Below are positions 1 through 7,731 of a stretch of DNA of 50,778 nt, piece by piece; the stretch's first letter is position 1; the number at the start of each line of letters is the position of its first letter. Position numbers and translations under genes: made by a program. Origin of the DNA: Gammaproteobacteria bacterium (GTDB lineage: Bacteria; Pseudomonadota; Gammaproteobacteria; Eutrophobiales; Eutrophobiaceae). Under the pieces are notes generated by a model that saw nothing but the letters and a program-made list of their open reading frames with translations, had not been told where the DNA came from and ran no database searches. The stretch is from positions 1 through 50,778 of the forward strand of contig JAURPG010000008.1 in NCBI GenBank assembly GCA_030835405.1, in the 5' to 3' direction.

Positions 1-1
1 A

Positions 2-226
2 AGAAGGTCTTTTTTAAAAGAAGTGGGTGATTTTACCCTCTGGGTTTACCTGGAAGCAGAACCATTACAGGCAGTATCTGCATCTGGAACTACGATATCT
101 GCTGTAGCAGATGAATCTGCCGGTACCGAACCCCAGGTCGCAACCAACCATACATTACTATATAGCCTGGTGGCCGCCGTGCTGGTCCTCGGGGCAATAC
201 TTTTTTTCAGGAGCAAACGTTCCTGA
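2..226 (+). CDS. C-terminal end of a membrane-anchored protein (partial)
   Basis: The open frame runs in from the window edge without a stop, so the GTG at 23 is probably internal and the real start lies outside. What remains is about 74 residues: a soluble segment, a Ser/Thr/Ala/Glu-rich linker, then one hydrophobic helix of about 20 residues (LYSLVAAVLVLGAILFF) and a short basic tail (RSKRS). This fits a C-terminal membrane anchor of a mainly periplasmic protein. The stop at 224-226 lies about 25 bases before the FtsE coding region, so it may be the first gene of the ftsEX transcript. The family cannot be recognised from this fragment. A similar linker-helix-basic-tail layout occurs in the small protein at 23464-23889. 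Confidence 0.55.
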   Translation, partial: RRSFLKEVGDFTLWVYLEAEPLQAVSASGTTISAVADESAGTEPQVATNHTLLYSLVAAVLVLGAILFFRSKRS

Positions 227-251
227 TTAACAAACAAGGGAGTGAGCCGTC

Positions 252-953
252 ATCGAAATTGTATTAGAACATGTATATAAAAGTTATGAGGCCGCCGGGT
301 TTACCGCGTTGGACGACGTGTCACTGAAACTGGAAACTGGTGATTGGGCCTTTCTGGTGGGTGCTTCGGGAATGGGAAAAACAACCTTACTGAAACTGCT
401 ATACAAGGAAGAAGTGCCTGATAAGGGCAAGGTACTGATTGGTGGGATGGATACCAGCACCATCCATGGCAGTCGCCTCAGACGTTCAATGGGGATCATC
501 TTTCAGTCGTTCAGGTTACTGGAAAAAAAGACGGCATATGAAAATATCGCCTATGGTGCAGAAGTCCTGGCTATGCCGCCTGATGAAGTCAGGAAACGGA
601 CCAAGGAGATACTTGAACTGGTGGGACTTGCTGACAAGTCACATAGACTGCCAGGGCAACTGTCGGGTGGTGAACAGCAACGTGTTGCCATCGGCAGGGC
701 ATTGATCAATGAACCAAAATTAATTATTGCTGATGAACCAACAGGCGATCTGGATCCGGAAAATACTGAAAGGGTGCTTAAAATATTTGATCGCTTTCAT
801 CAGGAGCACAAGGCAACGGTATTGTTTGCTACCCATGCTGTTGATGTGGTGAACAGGTTAGGCAGAAGGGTCATTCGTATGCAAAAAGGTCAGGTCGTCA
901 GTGATGCCACCGGTGGTTACTGGTCTGACGATGAAGAGGAGAAAGAGGCATGA
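252..953 (+). CDS. ftsE: Cell-division ABC transporter ATPase FtsE
   Basis: ATPase of the FtsEX complex, which couples ATP hydrolysis at the division site to control of cell-wall hydrolases through the membrane partner FtsX. Walker A (GASGMGKTT), the ABC signature LSGGEQQR and Walker [12 protein letters not shown] are all visible, and the length of about 230 residues is normal for FtsE. The next gene is ftsX, overlapping by the 4-base ATGA. The start is odd. Homology to the FtsE N-terminus ([11 protein letters not shown], matching the usual I-x-F-x-x-V-x-K-x-Y) extends well upstream of the first conventional start, TTG at 309, but no ATG, GTG or TTG is in frame there. The Shine-Dalgarno-like AAGGGAG at 236-242 points to ATC at 252, or less well ATT at 258. 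I give 252 as the best guess. Confidence 0.85.
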   Translation: MEIVLEHVYKSYEAAGFTALDDVSLKLETGDWAFLVGASGMGKTTLLKLLYKEEVPDKGKVLIGGMDTSTIHGSRLRRSMGIIFQSFRLLEKKTAYENIAYGAEVLAMPPDEVRKRTKEILELVGLADKSHRLPGQLSGGEQQRVAIGRALINEPKLIIADEPTGDLDPENTERVLKIFDRFHQEHKATVLFATHAVDVVNRLGRRVIRMQKGQVVSDATGGYWSDDEEEKEA

Positions 954-1825
954 ACATGTGGGCAATTTTTTACCGTCTCAGGGAAGCGAGAGAGGGGATT
1001 GCCAGAAATACCTGGGCAAGTATCGCAACCGTAGTACTGTTGACCCTTACCTTGCTTATGTTTGGAGGTTTTCTCTGGTTGAATGCCAATCTTGCACAGG
1101 TGGCCAATCTTCTGGAGCGTCAGGTCCAGGTCAGGGTATTTCCGGCTGAAGGCACACCGGCACAAAACCTGGTTACGTCGCTTGAAGCCCTTTCCGGTGT
1201 TCGCAGTGTTGAGGTTCTGGCCGGTGAGTCTGCTTATGAACGGCTGGCACCGGTTTTTGGACGCAATACCTTGATGAATGCACTACCAGCGGATGCCTTT
1301 TCAGATAGCCTGTCTGTGGAATTGCTAGACCCGGACCAGGCCGATGATGCAGTGAATCAAATCAGGACCCTGGAAGGGGTGGGTGATGTAGTATGGGGTC
1401 AGGGATTTGCCCAGATCCTGTACCGGATATCCAATGGTATACAACGGGGTGGCATCATATTTATTATTGGCTTTTTTATTGCCGCACTTTTGATGAGTCT
1501 GACGGCCATGCAGCTGGCTGTACTTAATCGTGAGGTGGAGATACAGATCCAGCATTTTGTGGGAGTGGGCCCCTGGGGTATACGGGGGCAGTTTCTCATG
1601 GAGGCTTTTCTGCTAGGGCTATTTTCTTCCATCTTGGCCGGCGCAGCATTTTTATATCTGGGTGAGGTCATCCAGCGCATCATCATTTCACTGATGCCTT
1701 TTATGTCCAGCCAGTTAAGTTCACCTATGTTGGTAATAGGTGTCGTACTTGTCACCGGGCCCATTCTGGGACTGCTCGGGGGCGGACTGGCAAGTCAGCG
1801 TGCTATCGCAAAGAGTGATAAATGA
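950..1825 (+). CDS. ftsX: Cell-division ABC transporter permease FtsX
   Basis: Inner-membrane partner of FtsE. The 291-residue protein has the standard FtsX layout. A cytosolic start (YRLREAREGIARNTWAS) leads into TM1 (about 25-45). A periplasmic domain follows, opening with the typical LERQVQVRVF and containing a DP..A...I.....V..V pattern. Three further TM segments lie at about 165-190, 215-240 and 260-285. The ATG overlaps the ftsE stop (ATGA, 950-953), and the last codons overlap the following gene in the same way, so all three genes are translationally coupled. In other bacteria the periplasmic loop recruits a coiled-coil activator or hydrolase (EnvC, PcsB, CwlO); here the downstream gene product is the obvious candidate. 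Confidence 0.9.
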   Translation: MNMWAIFYRLREAREGIARNTWASIATVVLLTLTLLMFGGFLWLNANLAQVANLLERQVQVRVFPAEGTPAQNLVTSLEALSGVRSVEVLAGESAYERLAPVFGRNTLMNALPADAFSDSLSVELLDPDQADDAVNQIRTLEGVGDVVWGQGFAQILYRISNGIQRGGIIFIIGFFIAALLMSLTAMQLAVLNREVEIQIQHFVGVGPWGIRGQFLMEAFLLGLFSSILAGAAFLYLGEVIQRIIISLMPFMSSQLSSPMLVIGVVLVTGPILGLLGGGLASQRAIAKSDK

Positions 1826-2862
1826 TAAAACCTGCCAGTAAAATTATTTTATTCATACTTTTCATCCTGGGAATTTCAGCACCTCCGGTGTTTGCGCATT
1901 TGTCAGGTGTGTTTGCCTATTTTGTGCAGGATATGGATGAGCCGTCTGCCGGCACAAGGTTATTACAACAACAACTTGATAGTGTCGGAGACAGGATCAC
2001 CCGTCTGGAACCGGAGGTGGAACAGGCCAGGACGGATTACTATGACCAGGCGGACACCGCGGTGAGGCGGATGCGTTTTTATGATGTCTATGTGGGTAGC
2101 GCAATCGGAGCATTATGGGCAGGGGCCCAGGATCCTATCGATGTATTAGCTAGCACGGAACTGATGCAAAAACGCCTGACCGAAGACCTTGAGTCATTAG
2201 CGGATCTGCAGGAGTCCTATGTGCAATTACAGGGTAAGGAAGATTCCTTGCGGCGATATGCCTCATTACTGGAACCATTCAAGGTGGCATCCCAGTCCCG
2301 AGATGACAGGATGGCAAGATTACCCGGTGGCCTGGTGTCGCCTTTTGCGGAACCCTATATCGCATATCGGATCGCTGAAGACTGGGAAGTCTTACGTGGT
2401 ACAACGTTCACGTTGTTTTTTAACTGGGCACAGACAAAGATTTCCGGATTAGGGATTAGTGAAGTTTTAAATCAGTCGCAGGAATTTCCCGGCGCCTGGT
2501 TACTGGAGGAGGAGGTCCTCAATGCATTAGTTGGTGGCGATGGGTTTCCTTTTATAGAAGATGCAAAGTTTTACATACGTGCTGACCATGTAAATTTTTC
2601 TGCCAGGATACGATCATCCCGTGATGTCTATAACCTATTAACCGTTGGGCAACTTGAGCGTACCGGCCCTGCCAAATTCCAATATCGTATTGAAGGGATT
2701 TTTATGGATGGAATGCCCCTTGATCCCAACGATCCTGATATTCAACGTGAAGTGTATCGTGGACAATTACTCGGCATAGACTTATCACCACTTATGCCAC
2801 CAGAGGCACAAACTGCATCATTTGAACAACGAAATGGGTATATCGTATTTAGGATCCAATGA
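1822..2862 (+). CDS. Exported coiled-coil protein coupled to ftsEX
   Basis: 346 residues with a Sec signal peptide ending near ISAPPVFA (about residue 25). A heptad-rich helical region follows (about 45-155, with LLQQQLDSVGDRITRLEPEVEQ and a second stretch ELMQKRLTEDLESLADLQESYVQLQ). A predicted globular C-terminal part of about 190 residues completes the protein; I do not recognise it. No LytM/M23, CHAP or NlpC/P60 motif is visible, so it is unlikely to be a wall hydrolase. The start codon overlaps the ftsX stop by ATGA. Known FtsX partners such as EnvC, PcsB and CwlO also carry an N-terminal coiled coil, so an adaptor that binds the FtsX periplasmic loop is a reasonable inference from position and architecture, not from sequence identity. 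Confidence 0.75.
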   Translation: MIKPASKIILFILFILGISAPPVFAHLSGVFAYFVQDMDEPSAGTRLLQQQLDSVGDRITRLEPEVEQARTDYYDQADTAVRRMRFYDVYVGSAIGALWAGAQDPIDVLASTELMQKRLTEDLESLADLQESYVQLQGKEDSLRRYASLLEPFKVASQSRDDRMARLPGGLVSPFAEPYIAYRIAEDWEVLRGTTFTLFFNWAQTKISGLGISEVLNQSQEFPGAWLLEEEVLNALVGGDGFPFIEDAKFYIRADHVNFSARIRSSRDVYNLLTVGQLERTGPAKFQYRIEGIFMDGMPLDPNDPDIQREVYRGQLLGIDLSPLMPPEAQTASFEQRNGYIVFRIQ

Positions 2863-2911
2863 TGTAGATAATTTGTTTGTACATTGCAAATAAACCACGG
2901 GGGGAACATGA

Positions 2912-4255
2912 ATGTCAAACGACCATAGGTCAGATCATTTAAACAGGCGTGAATTTTTAATCAGTTCAACCGCGTTGTCTATCACTGCAGGTATTTCAGG
3001 GTACGCGTCACAAACCTTGGCTGAATCTGTGCCCAGAAGCAATCTGGATATTCCGGGTACTGATGCCCTTATACCGGAAAATATGCCCAAAGAATTTTCC
3101 CTTTCGGAGATACGCAGGCGATGGAAAAAATGCCGGGAGTGGATGGTCCGATATGACTTTGATGCATTACTTGTCCCCATGCGGCCGGAAGGTAATGCAG
3201 ACGTAAAATGGTTGACTGAATCCGGTCCCAACTGGGTGGTCTTTCCTCAAGCCGGCAAACCGACGGCCATCTACCGTTATGGAGATGAGGATGATGATAT
3301 TGTTGATTTTATGCAGGGCGAAATTGAGATAGATGTCGGCTTACTCAATCGTTCCGAGCTTATTGTTAATGCCATGAAGAAAGCAGGTATTACCAGCGGC
3401 AGGGTGGGTGTTGGAAACCTGTCAGGTACATTACGTAATGATGAAGGTGGAGTCAGTTATACAACATTGTCCCGTCTTAAACAGGCGTTACCCCGCATAA
3501 ATTTTGAATCTGCAGCAGATCTCTTAATGCGGGTCAAACTGTCGCGCGGACCTGAGGAAATCGAGGCATTACGCCTTTCCAATAGAATTGGCGAACTGGG
3601 GATTAAGGCATCTGTTGAGACTGCAGCACCTGGTGTACCCCAGCGTGATGTCTGGTTCGCCATAGCCAAGGCCTACCTGGATGCTTCAGGTGAACCACCG
3701 GGCAGGATCACCATACGTGCAGGTGCCGAGGGCAATACCGCCAATGGAAAACCACTGAATGAAATTATACAGCCGGGTCAAATTCTCAGTGAGACTCTAT
3801 CTGCACAGGTATTAGGTTATAACCTTCAGGTGAATCAGACCATGTGTGTAGGTCGTCCGGAGCCCACTAACTGGGAATCTATCTTCAGATACAACATGGA
3901 GCTATTCGATGCCCTGGTGGATTGGGCAAAACCGGGCAGAACATTTGCTGATTACAGTCTTTTCTACAAGGACGAAGTAGATAAATATCTTGCCAGAGTA
4001 GGAGGCAAACCATATATAGGAGTTGTTTTTCATACAGGAGGTGCACTGGGAGATGGTCCCAGGATGGGGTGGTCCCGGGATGATGAAAACAGCGATTTAG
4101 TCCTTGAACCCGGCATGGTGTTCAGTATAAAACCACGTGTGCCTATTCCCGGACTGGCGACCCCCAGCACCCAGATCGGGGATGGTGTATTAATTACAGA
4201 GACCGGAGCAGAACGCTTAGGCCGAAGGATAATTGAACCAATTGTCATTGTATAA
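2912..4255 (+). CDS. Exported M24-fold (creatinase/prolidase-like) protein, metal site degenerate
   Basis: 447 residues. The leader has a Tat-like twin arginine (NRREFLISSTALSITA, about 11-26) and a cleavage-like region near QTLAES. An N-terminal creatinase-type domain (about 65-200) precedes the pita-bread M24 domain (about 215-447). The positions that bind metals in M24 peptidases are mostly replaced. The Asp pair region reads ETLSAQVLGYNLQVNQT (about 294-310), with Thr/Glu and Gln in place of Asp. His374 is kept (FHTGGALG). The two Glu positions are Lys407 (SIKPRV) and Gly423 (QIGDG). A metal-dependent Xaa-Pro peptidase is therefore unlikely; a metal-free hydrolase of the creatinase kind, or a binding protein, fits better. 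It stands alone, with its own G-rich ribosome site just upstream. Confidence 0.75.
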   Translation: MSNDHRSDHLNRREFLISSTALSITAGISGYASQTLAESVPRSNLDIPGTDALIPENMPKEFSLSEIRRRWKKCREWMVRYDFDALLVPMRPEGNADVKWLTESGPNWVVFPQAGKPTAIYRYGDEDDDIVDFMQGEIEIDVGLLNRSELIVNAMKKAGITSGRVGVGNLSGTLRNDEGGVSYTTLSRLKQALPRINFESAADLLMRVKLSRGPEEIEALRLSNRIGELGIKASVETAAPGVPQRDVWFAIAKAYLDASGEPPGRITIRAGAEGNTANGKPLNEIIQPGQILSETLSAQVLGYNLQVNQTMCVGRPEPTNWESIFRYNMELFDALVDWAKPGRTFADYSLFYKDEVDKYLARVGGKPYIGVVFHTGGALGDGPRMGWSRDDENSDLVLEPGMVFSIKPRVPIPGLATPSTQIGDGVLITETGAERLGRRIIEPIVIV

Positions 4256-4817
4256 CTGATAATCAGGGAAGCATTTATATCTGGATTGCAGTGGTTCACG
4301 CCAAAAATGATGGTACGAAGTCCAATTGAATTGGCGTTTGGGGTCAGCTCAGGGTCGTACCACTATTTTCCAATTTGTTGCACATTCAAACATAAAAAGA
4401 TCATACATTTCAGAAAGTTATATAACTTTCGATAATTGCCTTATTAACCATATAATTGTACTATGCAGGAGAATAGCATTAACAGAATTGTGAATGCAGG
4501 GGATCGCGATTCTAATCGATATATTGATAATCTGGTTGAATATATTGTGTGTTTAACCAGGATTATTCATTTATATCGAGAATATATTATAAATATTATT
4601 CCATCTACACTGGTTCGGGGGAGTTTGTGGTCTTTTAGATCAGGAAAAAAACATTATCTGATCTTATCATTGAATTACTTATGATTAGCGACGTAAAAAG
4701 CTACCTTTTTGCAATTTGCACAAACTGCAAAAAATCAATTTGATAAGACACGCATTCTGGACCTGTCTGATTTTTTAATATGATATTTTCTAACATATAT
4801 ATATAAGAGAGAAGAGT
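4256..4817. other. Intergenic region with nested inverted repeats and leader of the first MoxR operon
   Basis: About 560 AT-rich bases without a convincing gene. The only notable structure is at 4299-4362. An 8-base inverted pair (TGGTACGA 4311-4318 and TCGTACCA 4355-4362) encloses a perfect palindrome CCAATT-G-AATTGG (4322-4334). The right half of that palindrome, extended to TTGGCG, can instead pair with CGCCAA at 4299-4304. A 73-codon open frame at 4463-4684 has no ribosome site and an AT-driven composition, and I do not count it. The last part (4760-4817) should hold the operon promoter and ends in a purine-rich ribosome site (AGAGAGAAGAG). Confidence 0.5.
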
Positions 4818-5822
4818 ATGGACTTTGATCGTGCAGTGCAATTAACCCATAACTTGAGGGACAACCTGGGTAAAGTTGTTAAAGGTCATGAAACAGGAGT
4901 GGATCTCCTGGTAATAACCTTAATGGCGAAAGGCCATGTATTACTAGAATCTGTTCCCGGTGAAGGCAAGACGCTTTTATCGACTACCCTGGCTGCTTCA
5001 ATAGACGGAATGACGGCGGGCAGGATATCCGGGCAACCGACGCTTAAACCGTCCGATTTACTTGGAGCGGAAATTGCGTCAGAAGGAGCAGACAAATTTG
5101 AACTTATCAAAGGCCCTATCTTTAATAACATTGTTTTGTTTGATGAATTGAACAGGACAGATCCCAGGACCCAGTCTGCACTACTGGAAGCCATGCAGGA
5201 ACATCAGGTCACTATCGGCAGTCATTCCCATAAACTACCACAGCCCTTTCATGTTATCGCCACCCAGAATCCGCTTTCTCATGAAGGTACCTGGGAGTTG
5301 GATGCTGCTGCGAAACAGAGATTTATGGTCAAAATTGAATGGACTTTTTCTCCTCGTGAAATTGAGTTCCAGATTGCCAGGGAGGCCAAGGCTTCTTTGC
5401 AGGAAAACCTGAAAAAGATTGGTCCGGTAATAACACGTTATGAGTTTGCTGAAATTCAGGACATGATTCAGGAAGAAGTGGAAATATCAGATACCATTGT
5501 ACATCTAATGAATGCAGTTACTGTAGCCACAAGGAGAAGCGACCCGTCATATCCATCAGATGCATTTGATAATTCCGGCCTTGGTAAGGAAGTTATCAGC
5601 CCGGCTGGCGGGGCCAGTTCCCGAACCACAAGTTTTTGGCCACCATTTCTGCGTGCCCATGCATTTTTTCATGGTAGAAAACATGTTGTACCTTATGATG
5701 TTTTCGCTTCGGCTGTGCCAATACTTAATCACAGGTTGGAGACAAGTTACCCGGTAGAGATGTCAAATCTAATAAATACCATTCTTTCTGAAAGAGGCTA
5801 TGCCTACAACTACTCAGCATAA
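4818..5822 (+). CDS. MoxR-family AAA+ ATPase, module 1 (MxaR-like, divergent)
   Basis: 334 residues. MoxR ATPases act as chaperone-like remodelers with VWA-domain proteins; in methylotrophs MxaR serves methanol dehydrogenase maturation. Walker A is PGEGKT (about 47-52), Walker B FDELNR (about 110-115), then SALLEAMQEHQVT and the sensor segment VIATQNP. Compared with the second copy at 33405-34430, this one departs from the family at several normally fixed places. Walker A has Glu where Val or Ala is usual. ADEINR is FDELNR. The LPEAQLDRF element reads LDAAAKQRF. A short insert (about 245-265, SPAGGASSRTTSFWPP) lies in the C-terminal lid region. It is the first gene of a six-gene operon, and its end overlaps the DUF58 gene by 23 bases. 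Confidence 0.85.
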   Translation: MDFDRAVQLTHNLRDNLGKVVKGHETGVDLLVITLMAKGHVLLESVPGEGKTLLSTTLAASIDGMTAGRISGQPTLKPSDLLGAEIASEGADKFELIKGPIFNNIVLFDELNRTDPRTQSALLEAMQEHQVTIGSHSHKLPQPFHVIATQNPLSHEGTWELDAAAKQRFMVKIEWTFSPREIEFQIAREAKASLQENLKKIGPVITRYEFAEIQDMIQEEVEISDTIVHLMNAVTVATRRSDPSYPSDAFDNSGLGKEVISPAGGASSRTTSFWPPFLRAHAFFHGRKHVVPYDVFASAVPILNHRLETSYPVEMSNLINTILSERGYAYNYSA

Positions 5823-6711
5823 GGATGAGCCCTCTGTGGTAGATAGAGACGCACTGTTGGCGTTGGGTGTGTTAATGCCCATCAAGTTGTCTCCGTTAAA
5901 ATTTCTACCAGGCAGACATCCTTTGGGCAGGGCAGGCAGTGGCTTAAGATATTTGCGTACCCGGCCATTCATACAAGGTGAGGATAATCCAAGGGACATT
6001 GATAAATTCAGTCCTCGTGGTGACAGGCAGGTGATTGAGTGGGAAGAGGAGGCACAGTCCTCTATAACGATTCTGGCAGACATATCAGCTTCCATGGGGC
6101 TTCCAATTAAATCGTCCTTAAGGAATGCTTCAATTTTACAATTGACGTACTCATTATGGCGAGCTGGTGATTTGGTCAAAACTATCTTGTTCAGTTCAGC
6201 GTTACATCAGGAGGTCAAGGCGGCAAATCTTAAGACCCAGATGGAACGCCTGGCGACCTCCCTTTCAAATATCGCTACCCAGGATGAAACAGATATCTCA
6301 ACCGTACTTTCAAAATATATGCATACGGTTAATAAGAATGTGCCTGACCTGATATTTCTGGTATCGGATTTTGTCTCCATGCAGACAAATCATTTTCATC
6401 TGGACGCCAAATGGAGGCAGGTATTAAATCGTATGCAACATAATTTAATACCCGTTATTATCAGTTTTGAGGTGGGATCGGGAATCGGCGGTATGCTCAA
6501 GGTTTGGGATCCGGAGCGACAGGCCAGACGGTTAACATGGTTTTCTTCAGCACGGGTAAGAAAGATCAACCATGAGGAACACCTGAGGGTGGAAGCATTA
6601 AAAAACACCTTTAGATCTGCTGGAATGGATTATATGGTTATTAACAGTCAGCGTGATATTTATCCGCAATTGGCACAATTAGCAAGAATCAGAAGACGCA
6701 GGAAAAATTAA
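5800..6711 (+). CDS. DUF58-domain protein, module 1 (MxaS-like)
   Basis: 303 residues, no signal peptide and no clear membrane span. The DUF58 core is present but loose: RPFIQGEDNPRDIDKFSPRGDRQVIEWEEEAQ stands where the family usually has a compact GDDxRxIDWxxxAR. A VWA-like strand with DISAS follows (about 92-96), then ILFSS and LIFLVSDF further on. DUF58 proteins are regular partners of MoxR ATPases; MxaS is the methylotroph version. The ATG at 5800 lies inside the 3' end of the MoxR gene with a purine-rich site (GAAAGAGG) before it. The next gene begins three bases after the stop. The looser motif matches the divergence seen in the module 1 ATPase, as if the two had drifted together. Confidence 0.8.
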   Translation: MPTTTQHKDEPSVVDRDALLALGVLMPIKLSPLKFLPGRHPLGRAGSGLRYLRTRPFIQGEDNPRDIDKFSPRGDRQVIEWEEEAQSSITILADISASMGLPIKSSLRNASILQLTYSLWRAGDLVKTILFSSALHQEVKAANLKTQMERLATSLSNIATQDETDISTVLSKYMHTVNKNVPDLIFLVSDFVSMQTNHFHLDAKWRQVLNRMQHNLIPVIISFEVGSGIGGMLKVWDPERQARRLTWFSSARVRKINHEEHLRVEALKNTFRSAGMDYMVINSQRDIYPQLAQLARIRRRRKN

Positions 6712-6713
6712 AT

Positions 6714-7721
6714 ATGAAATATTTCAAAATCTTACGGGCCCTACCAATATTCTTGATCTTAAGCTCATTTGAGTTGATTGCATCGGAGTATGTACCGGAT
6801 GTCTATGAGGACGATTACATAACCGTTCGTTCTGGAATAGCTGAGGCAGGGAAAAAACCTGTTAATCTAGGTGATAAATTATCATTAATAATTGAGGCAG
6901 AATTTCCCTCTGATGAGGTCATTATTGAAAGCCTTGATGAACAATTATTTGAGCGAAGCTGGGGTTCAGAAAAGGGCATTAACTTAATTGATACACCAGT
7001 GACAAGCAGTATAGAGTTATCTAATGGCAATACACTGGTTCGTAGTACATTTAATTTTCAGGTTCTGGATTGTCCCGGAGATTTAACCAGTTGTCGTGGC
7101 AATAAGCTATATGCACTTCCGGTTATTACGGTGGGTTATCAGATCGTCGATAGTGGTGGCAATGTTGTAAATAATAAATCAATCAGATTCAATACCAATC
7201 CATCACAAATCGTGGTGATGCAGGCGTTGGACATCAGAGGTGAGGGTGGATTGGATGACCTGTCTGCCTATATAGGTGGCAGTGGTTACCCAACTGCCAT
7301 GAGTGTTCCTGAGGATGAAGCTGCAAGCATGTGGCCGGTCCTGACAGGGGGGCTGATTTTTCTCGCAAGTTTTTTCCCTGTGTTACTGACCGGTAATACC
7401 CAACATAGACCCGAAACAAGACGACGACACAATACCCGTTGGGAATCTGTCCTGGAACACTTGAGACATGATGGCGGCAATCTCTCTGATGAAGAATATT
7501 CAGATCTGCTAAGGCGAAGTATGACCTGGTATTGTCAGGACGAGCTGGATGTCAATCCCTATGAATGGCTCGGTCATTTTTATGGTGGCGAAAATCAAAA
7601 AAATATCAGAGAGTTTTTTATTGATGTATTAAATCAGGAAGGGATTGAAAACGATAAACGCGAGGCGTTTTTAGACAGGTTTGTCTCCATTACTGCCGCA
7701 GCAGGATATAAGGCTTCTTAG
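6714..7721 (+). CDS. Membrane-anchored periplasmic protein, module 1 (MxaA-like)
   Basis: 335 residues. A signal peptide (about 1-24) is followed by a beta-rich periplasmic region (about 25-200) that opens with VNLGDKLSLIIEAEFP, as in Ig-like BatD/MxaA domains. One membrane helix follows at about 208-228 (TGGLIFLASFFPVLLTG), then a cytosolic tail of about 100 residues containing DEEYSDLLRRSMTWYCQDELDVNPYEW. The same topology, including an FPV in the membrane helix, recurs in the equivalent protein at 35319-36281. Position after MoxR-DUF58 and before a VWA gene matches mxaA, whose product is needed for metal insertion into methanol dehydrogenase. Sequence identity to MxaA is not something I can measure, so the name is by topology and order. 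Confidence 0.7.
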   Translation: MKYFKILRALPIFLILSSFELIASEYVPDVYEDDYITVRSGIAEAGKKPVNLGDKLSLIIEAEFPSDEVIIESLDEQLFERSWGSEKGINLIDTPVTSSIELSNGNTLVRSTFNFQVLDCPGDLTSCRGNKLYALPVITVGYQIVDSGGNVVNNKSIRFNTNPSQIVVMQALDIRGEGGLDDLSAYIGGSGYPTAMSVPEDEAASMWPVLTGGLIFLASFFPVLLTGNTQHRPETRRRHNTRWESVLEHLRHDGGNLSDEEYSDLLRRSMTWYCQDELDVNPYEWLGHFYGGENQKNIREFFIDVLNQEGIENDKREAFLDRFVSITAAAGYKAS

Positions 7722-7731
7722 GGGAAGAACC

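Noticed and set aside
2912-4255. Reading the M24 protein as a DddP-type DMSP lyase or Xaa-Pro peptidase
   Set aside because: Both need the acidic metal ligands that are replaced here by Thr, Gln, Lys and Gly.
4463-4684. 73-codon open frame between the M24 gene and module 1
   Set aside because: No ribosome site, very AT-rich, low-complexity translation and no recognisable domain; probably chance.
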